From the NCBI GenBank assembly GCA_030522415.1, contig CM060109.1:28024392-28088391 (forward strand): 64,000 nucleotides of DNA, in the 5' to 3' direction. Both the position numbers and the translations under genes were made by a program. Under the pieces are notes generated by a model. That model searched no databases, was not told the DNA's origin, and was given only the letters and a program-made list of their open reading frames with translations. Shown here piece after piece: positions 56,746 through 64,000 of the stretch. Each line of letters opens with the position of its first letter. Position 1 is the stretch's first letter. The stretch comes from Channallabes apus. Lineage: Eukaryota > Chordata > Actinopteri > Siluriformes > Clariidae.

Positions 56746-57468
56746 TAGGGCTGCAGCAACTAATCGATAAAATCGATAATTATCGATAATGAAATTCCTT
56801 GTCAACGAATGCCGTTATCGATTAGTTGGGCTGCTCACGTTACTGAGGAGCGCGACCACAAGATGCACAAATACACAAAGACACACACAGATACACAGTC
56901 GCTCGCGCAATGGAGGTTACAGAAGCGTTTGCAGGATAAAGCGCGCGCCCCAAGTCCTCCAAGGTATGGGAGCAATTTACATTAAACACCTTATCGGGCG
57001 TCAAAATCGAGCGGTTTTCTGCCGGTCGTTATGTCCGGTGAGCGCGGATGAAGTGCCGAGGGTTTTCTACACATAGGAGTCAGTGAGTGTGTTCACACGG
57101 GCTTTGGTGACGTGCGTTTGTCCGGCTGCGCGGTTATACGGTGCAAAAAAAAAAAAAAAAGTTGCATGCAACTTTTTCTTGGCGTTCAAATCCCAACGAA
57201 CGCAAGGAAAACACTTCTAGTTCGTTTTCTTCACGTTCATTTTACACTTCGGAGGACCGGATATATCCCATGATCCTACATGCTATACAGAGGGAAATGC
57301 GGAAGAAGAGCAAAATAAACAGAGTGAACCCTGTAGCGGCGAGTTTTTTTCTCTCCCTACATCGCCATATTCGAGAATTTTTTAACCAATAAGATTAATG
57401 TCTAGTATAGCAAAATGGTCTCTCTCTCAGGATTATATATTATTTAGATTCTCTCGTGTATTTTATCC

Positions 57469-57510
57469 TTTTTTTTCTCTCTCTCCATCTCTCTCTCTCT
57501 CTCTCTCTAT
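57469..57510. repeat. (CT)n microsatellite
   Basis: A T run followed by about 18 CT units, partly interrupted. Confidence 0.85.
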
Positions 57511-57516
57511 CTATAT

Positions 57517-58030
57517 TAGGGCTGTACGATATATCAAAAAAATATCGTTATCGCGATAATGGCATGCACGATAACCATATCACAAAGAGTTGCGATAAAT
57601 ACTTTATGTGCCAAGCATTTGTGTATCCAAATCTGACCAAATATATATATATATATATATATACACTTTATATATATAATTTATATCTTTATACTTCATT
57701 CTGTCGCGAACTAACCCCGGATGATCAGAAGACTTAGCGATTAGCCGTTAGCCTTTAGTAGCGTGGACGGTAAACCCAAACGCGGAAGCAAGCGAGTCGG
57801 CAGGATAACCACGCAAATTAGTTTAAGGACTCTCACAGAAGGGGAGCAAGGGAAAAACACAAATTTAACCCGCGTCCTATAAACACACACTCGAATCAGA
57901 AAGTAAACAATCTGAACCAACATGCGCAAATTCAGTGACTAAGCTGTATGCAATGGATTGTTTACTCCTCTTATACTTCCGGGTCCTAGTGCCGGTCGCG
58001 GAGCGAGTGCGAGTGTGTGTGTGTGTGTGA
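57517..58030. mobile_element. Nested MITE with ATATCG repeats (boundary uncertain)
   Basis: Starts TAGGGCTGTACGATATATC with ATCGTTATCGCGATAA next to it. Near 57980-58010 it contains GGTCCTAGTGCCGGTCGCGG, found on the opposite strand at 15120-15155. The right terminus was not identified. Confidence 0.5.
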
Positions 58031-58534
58031 GACAAATAGTATTTTTTATTTAATTTTTGTTTAATAACATTTATTTTTATTTAAAAAAAAAACAAAAAAA
58101 AAACAGCCAAGCCAAAGAGAATATTTAGTTTAAAAGATGCTCTTGTTTTAAGACACTATTGATGAGTGTATGGTTACACGTAATTAAAGTAATTTTTGAA
58201 AGTAATTCATATTGTGTTGGCAGGTCTATAGTAACAGCAAACCAGAAATCAGAATATCTGCTGAGGGTTTTATATGGAAGTAGATTAGTGCCAAAATTCC
58301 TGAAAGCAAAATAGCAGGTTGAATTACATGCATTGCAATTTGATCTGAATTGAAAAAAATCTTTAGAGCATTTACAATGTTTGAAATTTTTGCCACTGCA
58401 ATTTATTGTGGTTGTATATTTCAAGTGAAAATGTAATTCAAGCATTTAAAATTCAATGCAAAAATATTCAAGTTAATAAATTGCTGTTCAAAAATATTTT
58501 CAGGTGTTAAAAATACAATCTTTATTATTTTTCA

Positions 58535-58832
58535 ATCTTACAAATTCAAGTAACAAAATTCAGGTAACAAACTTCAGGTAGTAAAAATTCAGGTAACAAA
58601 ATTCAGGTCGCTAAAATGCTGGTCTTCATATGCTGGTCCGGGATATCACAGGAAGAGCAGTGGAGAGCCGCGTGCTGCTGTCCGTGCCGCAGTGCACTTT
58701 AAAGTGTGCTTCCTGCTCCCTCTGCAGTCATAAGAATTTTTACTACCTGAAGTTTGTTACCTGAATTTTTACTACCTGAAGTTTACCTGAATTTTTACTA
58801 CCTGAATTTTGTTACTTGAATTTGTAAGATAA
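58535..58832. repeat. Foldback repeat with iterated CAGGTAACAAA units
   Basis: The left arm starts ATCTTACAAATTCAAGTAAC and the right arm ends with its reverse complement. Both arms consist of alternating units of the type TTCAGGTAACAAA and TTCAGGTAGTAAAAA (right arm inverted). About 130 bp of GC-richer loop lies between. Confidence 0.82.
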
Positions 58833-59103
58833 AAACAAAAATGTTGATTTACATTAAATAAGGTTTAAATGTCAAAATTAAAGATCATTAAACTATGTGG
58901 CTTTTGCATTTTTTAAAGTTTACTTTTATACATAATACCCTGATTTATGGTTTTATATAGTTATAGGTGAAGCAAAACATCAAATTAAAGCGGTTAGGTT
59001 GTAGTTTTTTTTATCCGATTAATCGAAGAAAAAAATAAAATAAAATAATAATCGACCAACTAATCGATTATCAAAATAATCGTTAGTTGCAGCCCTACAG
59101 TAA

Positions 59104-59848
59104 ATAAAAAGAAAAGTATCAAATCCAACTATTAAGTCTGATTTAATTGCTATCATGAACCATTTAAATTATATATTTATTTATTTTATATTATTTTATT
59201 TTATATTATATAATTTTTTTATACATTGCTTGCTCTGAAGGACTTTATCTAAAAGCCAGACTGACCAAGTTTCTAATTCACTGCTGAAGTAGTTAAATAT
59301 GCTTATACTGTAGATACATATAGGTTACATTTTAAAAGTACAATCGCTACTGTTACACCGTTACTGTAACCCCCTTCTCACCTTTCATTGGTGTGAAGTT
59401 ATCAAACCAGTTTCGCTGATGGGGGAATTCACAGAATTGAGAGGTTTTTTGAAGCAAAACAAACATAAATAGAAAAATAAACATAAGTAAATATAAAATG
59501 TTTAATTGTAACAATTAAATCAGACTTCATAGTTGGATTTGATACTTTGAGTGTAATTCATAAATTTACTGAATATATTCAAATAAAAACACACCATACG
59601 GCAAATATATCATCTCAAAGCTTTTATTTGTGGTGTCATACAGTAAATGTAGTATTCATTTACATTCCTGTGTCCCCACCCTGATTTTTAACCACTACTG
59701 GAAGGACTTTAAACAACCTATTTATGTATTTATTACATGTCTCTTCTGTAAGTACCTCAAACCAGAATTTATTAATGGCAGTAATTAAAAAGAAAAGTAT
59801 CAAATCCAACTATTAAGTCTGATTTAATTGCTATCATTAACCATTTAT
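59104..59848. repeat. Region with a 55-bp motif present three times
   Basis: AAAAGTATCAAATCCAACTA plus TTAAGTCTGATTTAATTG occurs at about 59109-59165 (+), inverted at about 59505-59557, and again at about 59790-59848 (+). The stretch between is unassigned. Confidence 0.75.
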
Positions 59849-60118
59849 GTTATATTATATTTATTTAATTTTTTTCTATTTTAGACAGAGACATCCGCTC
59901 TCTTCTTCATTCATCTAAACCCCCTACAGTATAAAACACAAACCGAAAGGACAAATTAAGGAATGTACTAAACATTAACACCTTTACCGTGTTCAAATAA
60001 ATACTGTAGAGTTACTGCATTTATAACATCTGGACCACCACGGCCTCGGGGAGTGAGATCCAGCTCCCCGGATTACTGAGCCGGCGCTTTACCTCCCCCT
60101 AGTGTGTCTACGTGAGTA
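59849..60118. other. Unassigned flank of the Gypsy element
   Basis: No feature recognised. It becomes more GC-rich near 60030. Confidence 0.4.
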
Positions 60119-60485
60119 TGTCTGTCACCTTGGCTAATTATTAAGAGCACCTGTGCATCCTTATGTCTCTCTCTCCATTTATACCAGCCGACCCCGGAGC
60201 TCCCTGTCTGTCCACAGTTGTGCGTGCCTCGGATTCCACTCGAGCATGTGTTTGTGTTTTGTTTGTTTTCTCCTCCAGGACTAAAAAGGATCTGGAACCC
60301 GCATCATTCAAACCGGCAAAAGAGAGCCGATGTCTCTTTAAAGGAAAGGACTCCCACGTTATGTTATGAGACATTTTAAGTTGTGATTAAGTTTGTGTTG
60401 GGAGATATTTGAGTTTGGGTGCTCGACTAAATAAAAGACTTTGTGTTTAAGACCTGCATTTGCGTCCTCAATCCAAGAGAAGACA
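60119..60485 (+). mobile_element. 5' LTR of a Ty3/Gypsy retrotransposon (inferred)
   Basis: Begins TGTCT and ends AGACA, a short inverted pair with the usual TG...CA limits. A TATA-like CATTTATACC is at about 60176-60185 and a polyadenylation signal AATAAA near 60430, in the order expected of U3-R-U5. The 3' LTR is outside the window, so the borders are inferred from termini and signals only. Confidence 0.6.
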
Positions 60486-63400
60486 TGACAGATGGACAGA
60501 CCTATCCGGACGCAGCAGGTGTCCCGCTGCCGGAGGATGAGACCCTGATGCAGTACATTAAAGTACAACAAAGGGAGATCGACAGCATGGCGCGAGCGGT
60601 GAGCAACCTCGCCCACTGTGTGAAAGAACTAGCTCGCCCAGACCAGCCCACCGCAGGACCATCGAGGCGCGCCGCACCGTCTCCACCTCGCGCGGCGCCT
60701 CCTGAAAGGTATGCCGGAGATCCCGAAGGATGTAGGCGTTTCATTATGGCCTGTGAGCTGTACCTGACGGACTATCCTGACATGACGGACCAGCAGAGGA
60801 TTCGGTTCGTCATCCAACAGCTCACAGGACCCGCCATGGATTGGGCGGCGGCGGTCTGGAGCGCAGACGGGGAGCTCGCTCACCGCTACGACAGCTTCAT
60901 CAGGGCGATGAAGGCCGTGTTCGATCATCCCGACCAAGGGCGCTCGGGAGAACAGAGGCTCATGAGGCTGCGGCAAGGCAATCTTCCCGTCGCCGACTAC
61001 GCCATCCGGTTCCGCGTAATGGCTGCGGAGAGTGGCTGGTGCGACAAGAGCCTGCTCGCCAGGTTCAGGGATGGGCTCCAGCCCGAGGTGCAGCTCGAGC
61101 TCGCGTGCCGGGATACGGGCCTCTCTCTGGACCAAACCATCAACCTGGCGATCCAACTGGACCAGCACTTGCGCAGCCAGCGCTCCCGCCCAGGGGCGAG
61201 AGCAGCACCGACACGAACCGGCGAACCACCACGACGGCCTCCTCCCGTAGCGCCTGAAGTGAACCGGCCGGAGCCCATGGATGTGGGTGCTTCACGTCTC
61301 TCCCCCACCGAAAGGAGAAGACGGCTGGCATCAGGGTTATGTCTGTACTGTGGAGGGAAGGACCATCGCATCCGAGACTGCCCGTTACGCAAAGTAACAC
61401 TCCACACACCACCCCGCACTCATCACCCGTTTTGTGTAAAAGCGCAAATAGAATTTGATATTCATGTTGTGTCTGTTTTTCCCCTGATAGATTCCGGGGC
61501 GGCTGGGAACTTCATCTCTTCTAACCTGGTTTCCTCGCTGCAAGCTCCCGTGTTGAAGCTTCCATACCCGATATCTATTAAAGCTCTAGATGGTCAAAAT
61601 TTGGGTCAATCGCCTATTAATTTAATTACTGCGCCCCTCCGGTTAACATTCCCCGGTCACTCAGAGGAGTTAAAATTTTTCGTGCTCCCTCAGTCCGACC
61701 ATTCCGTCGTGCTAGGTCTCCCATGGCTTAGCACTCACAACCCCAATTTCGATTGGACCAACCCCCGCATCACTTCTTGGTCCCCGCGGTGCGCGAAATT
61801 CTGTACACCGCCGACATTGACGGTCCAAACTACCACCATTGAGAGCCCCACTGCCCAGGTAATCACTAATGTACCATCAGAGTATATGCGTTTTAAGGAT
61901 GTGTTTAGTGTTAGGGCAGCTGCACAACTTCCTCCTCACCGCCCGTGGGACTGCGCGATTGAGCTGTTGCCGGGGAAGGCACCTCCTTGCTCACGTATTT
62001 ATCCATTGTCAGTGGCAGAAACCAGGGCAATGGAGGAATACGTGGGTGAGGCACTTCAGCAGGGGCTCATCAGCAGGTCCACGTCTCCCGCCTCGGCAGG
62101 TTTTTTTTTCATAGATAAGAAAGGGGGGGGCTTACGCCCCTGCATAGATTATAGAGGGCTAAATGCAGTAACAGTGAAATATAAGCACCCACTGCCCCTG
62201 GTTCCGGCCGCTATCGACCAACTCCGAGGTGCTTCCATCTTCACCAAACTCGACCTCCGCAGCGCATATAACCTCGTTCGTGTGCGTAAGGGTGATGAAT
62301 GGAAGACGGCGTTTAGCACTACATCTGGGCATTATCAATACAATGTAATGGCATATGGACTGGTAAACGCACCTGCGGTGTTTCAGGGGTTCATGAACGA
62401 CGTGTTTCGGGATATGTTTAACCGTTATGTTATAATATACCTGGATGATATCCTGATATATTCGCGGTCATATTCGGAACACGTTCTTCATGTAACTGCC
62501 GTCCTTCGTCGCCTGCGCAAACACGGGCTCTATGTGAAGGCGGAGAAATGCACCTTTCACCAGAGGCAGGTGGCATTTCTCGGCTATCACATAGGGCCAC
62601 TGGGGGTCGAGATGGAACCGACCAAGGTTGCGGCGGTACAACAATGGCCGGAACCGAAGTCAGTTAAGGAGCTACAGAGATTCCTGGGGTTTGCCAATTT
62701 TTATAGGCGATTTATTCGGGGCTACAGTATGGTGGCAGCGCCCCTCACCTCACTATTAGCAGGGAAACCGAAACGCCTTGGCGAGTTCCCAGTGGAAGCG
62801 CGAAGTGCGTTTCAACGCCTAAAAATAGCATTTACAACCGCACCTGTGTTAAAACTACCAAACCCGGAGAAGCCCTTTGTAGTCGAGGTCGATGCATCAG
62901 AAGTAGGCATAGGGGCGGTGCTGTCACAACGCCACGGCCACCCTGAGAAACTCCACCCCTGCGCTTTCTTTTCTAGGAAACTAACACCTGCCGAGCGAAA
63001 CTATGATATCGGTAACAGAGAGCTGCTAGCAGTGAAAGCGGCGTTAGAGGAGTGGAGACACTGGCTAGAGGGAGCGAAACACCCATTTGTGGTGCTCACA
63101 GATCATCGAAATTTAGAGTACCTCCAACAGGCAAAGAGGTTAAACTCACGTCAAGCCCGATGGGCGCTCTTCTTCACGCGTTTCCAATTTACTATTACCT
63201 ATCGCCCCGGCTCTAAAAATCTAAAAGCGGATGCGCTCTCCCGCTATTATCCGTCGCCGGAGCCCCTTATCACTCCGGAGCCTATCCTGCCATCATCACT
63301 CGTGGTGGCACCGATCACGTGGGACATCGAGTCGGAGATAGCTCAGTGGGCGCGGTCCAACCCCGCGCCTAGGGGCTGCCCTCCGAATCGAACCTACGTG

Positions 63401-64000
63401 CCGGAGCCACTACGCGAGCGAGTGACGATCGCGGCTCATACGAGCCTTGCATCCGGTCACCCCGGCGTCTCACGCACTCAACACCTGCTAGAACCAAAGT
63501 TCTGGTGGCCAAAACTGCGGGAAACCGTGAAGAGAGTAGTTTTGTCTTGTGCAGTGTGTGCGACTACCAAAACCCCACGTACACTTCCTGTTGGAAAATT
63601 AAATCCCCTGCCCATACCAAACAGACCGTGGTCCCACATCGCCGTGGACTTTGTCACAGATCTGCCGGTATCTAAAGGGTACACCACTATTCTAGTAGTA
63701 GTGGATAGATTTTCTAAAGGGTGTAAGTTCATCCCGTTTCGCGCCCTCCCGTCAGCCCTCCAGGTGGCAGAAAGCCTATTCACTTCAGTGTTTCGCTGCT
63801 ATGGCATACCGGAAGATATTGTTTCCGATCGTGGTCCCCAATTCATCGCCAGGGTCTGGAAAGCGTTCTTCCAGAAATTAGGGACCACTGTTAGCCTAAC
63901 GTCGGGCTATCACCCCGAATCTAATGGGCAGGCAGAGCGGGCTGTCCAAGAACTCGGGAGATATCTTCGGGCATACTGCAGCAGCCGACAGCACGAATGG
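60485..64000 (+). CDS. Ty3/Gypsy gag-pol polyprotein, open to window end (partial)
   Basis: One frame of 1172 codons runs without a stop from 60485 to the window end. It carries gag and pol of a Metaviridae-type retrotransposon that copies itself through RNA. Landmarks by residue: a gag region to about 280, CCHC zinc knuckle C286-C289-H294-C299, protease D336-S-G, reverse transcriptase with YLDD at 652-655, RNase H with its first Asp near 803, integrase zinc finger H985/H992/C1022/C1025, and integrase catalytic D1055, D1115 and E1151 (D,D35E). RT before RNase H before IN is the Ty3/Gypsy order. Gag and pol share one frame. The ATG at 60485 overlaps the inferred LTR end, so the in-frame ATG at 60548 may be the real start. 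The C-terminus and any chromodomain lie beyond the window. The lack of lesions indicates a young copy. Confidence 0.9.
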   Translation, partial: MTDGQTYPDAAGVPLPEDETLMQYIKVQQREIDSMARAVSNLAHCVKELARPDQPTAGPSRRAAPSPPRAAPPERYAGDPEGCRRFIMACELYLTDYPDMTDQQRIRFVIQQLTGPAMDWAAAVWSADGELAHRYDSFIRAMKAVFDHPDQGRSGEQRLMRLRQGNLPVADYAIRFRVMAAESGWCDKSLLARFRDGLQPEVQLELACRDTGLSLDQTINLAIQLDQHLRSQRSRPGARAAPTRTGEPPRRPPPVAPEVNRPEPMDVGASRLSPTERRRRLASGLCLYCGGKDHRIRDCPLRKVTLHTPPRTHHPFCVKAQIEFDIHVVSVFPLIDSGAAGNFISSNLVSSLQAPVLKLPYPISIKALDGQNLGQSPINLITAPLRLTFPGHSEELKFFVLPQSDHSVVLGLPWLSTHNPNFDWTNPRITSWSPRCAKFCTPPTLTVQTTTIESPTAQVITNVPSEYMRFKDVFSVRAAAQLPPHRPWDCAIELLPGKAPPCSRIYPLSVAETRAMEEYVGEALQQGLISRSTSPASAGFFFIDKKGGGLRPCIDYRGLNAVTVKYKHPLPLVPAAIDQLRGASIFTKLDLRSAYNLVRVRKGDEWKTAFSTTSGHYQYNVMAYGLVNAPAVFQGFMNDVFRDMFNRYVIIYLDDILIYSRSYSEHVLHVTAVLRRLRKHGLYVKAEKCTFHQRQVAFLGYHIGPLGVEMEPTKVAAVQQWPEPKSVKELQRFLGFANFYRRFIRGYSMVAAPLTSLLAGKPKRLGEFPVEARSAFQRLKIAFTTAPVLKLPNPEKPFVVEVDASEVGIGAVLSQRHGHPEKLHPCAFFSRKLTPAERNYDIGNRELLAVKAALEEWRHWLEGAKHPFVVLTDHRNLEYLQQAKRLNSRQARWALFFTRFQFTITYRPGSKNLKADALSRYYPSPEPLITPEPILPSSLVVAPITWDIESEIAQWARSNPAPRGCPPNRTYVPEPLRERVTIAAHTSLASGHPGVSRTQHLLEPKFWWPKLRETVKRVVLSCAVCATTKTPRTLPVGKLNPLPIPNRPWSHIAVDFVTDLPVSKGYTTILVVVDRFSKGCKFIPFRALPSALQVAESLFTSVFRCYGIPEDIVSDRGPQFIARVWKAFFQKLGTTVSLTSGYHPESNGQAERAVQELGRYLRAYCSSRQHEW

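Larger units (their letters stand above)
56746..59097. mobile_element. 2.35-kb hAT-type element with 8-bp target duplication
   Basis: The ends are TAGGGCTGCAGCAACTAATC and AATCGTTAGTTGCAGCCCTA, with CAGTAAAT at 56738-56745 and 59098-59105. Subterminal CGATTA/TCGATA words lie at both ends. No transposase frame was recognised. Other elements are nested inside at 57517 and 58535. A truncated relative lies inverted at 47530-48708. Confidence 0.88.

Noticed and set aside
60629..61419. Several - strand frames of 90-180 codons
   Set aside because: They are antisense shadows of the GC-rich gag region of the Gypsy element.

Overview
The window looks like ordinary nuclear DNA of a ray-finned (teleost) fish. 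It holds a multi-exon vertebrate sialyltransferase gene and a non-visual opsin gene of a type expanded in fish. The rest is dense with repeats typical of fish genomes: Tc1/mariner elements, L2 LINEs, hAT MITEs, tRNA-derived SINEs, CA/GT microsatellites and a Ty3/Gypsy retrotransposon. I cannot name the species. There are no bacterial operons, CRISPR arrays or rRNA genes.

1-14 kb: a TMT/encephalopsin-type opsin runs on the + strand in four exons (1492-1804, 8379-8709, 8971-9190, 13569-13778). It appears to be a recent pseudogene. The intron 1 donor reads GG instead of GT, and exon 3 carries a TGA stop and at least one frameshift, while exons 1, 2 and 4 remain open. Its introns hold an L2 tail, two SINEs and a complete but broken Tc1 element.

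13-29 kb (to about 31.7 kb with a possible 5' UTR exon): ST6GAL2 (beta-galactoside alpha-2,6-sialyltransferase 2) runs on the - strand in five coding exons, 477 aa, with no visible lesion. The two genes converge and interlock. The last ST6GAL2 exon sits in the last opsin intron, and the last opsin exon sits in the last ST6GAL2 intron.

29-44 kb: no host gene recognised. There are SINEs, several MITEs, a 5'-truncated L2 with an open reverse-transcriptase frame, Tc1 copies, a tRNA-Gly-derived SINE and hAT MITEs with 8-bp target duplications.

45-52.4 kb: a tandem segmental duplication, unit 1 at 45184-49014 and unit 2 at 49019-52378. The units are nearly identical at both ends, but their middles differ through later transposon insertions and microsatellite growth.

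52-60 kb: a 3-copy minisatellite, a decayed terminal exon of a multicopy fish gene, a Tc1-derived long-inverted-repeat element, and a 2.35-kb hAT element with a perfect 8-bp target duplication and nested elements inside.

60-64 kb: the 5' LTR and an uninterrupted gag-pol frame of a Ty3/Gypsy retrotransposon that runs off the window end.
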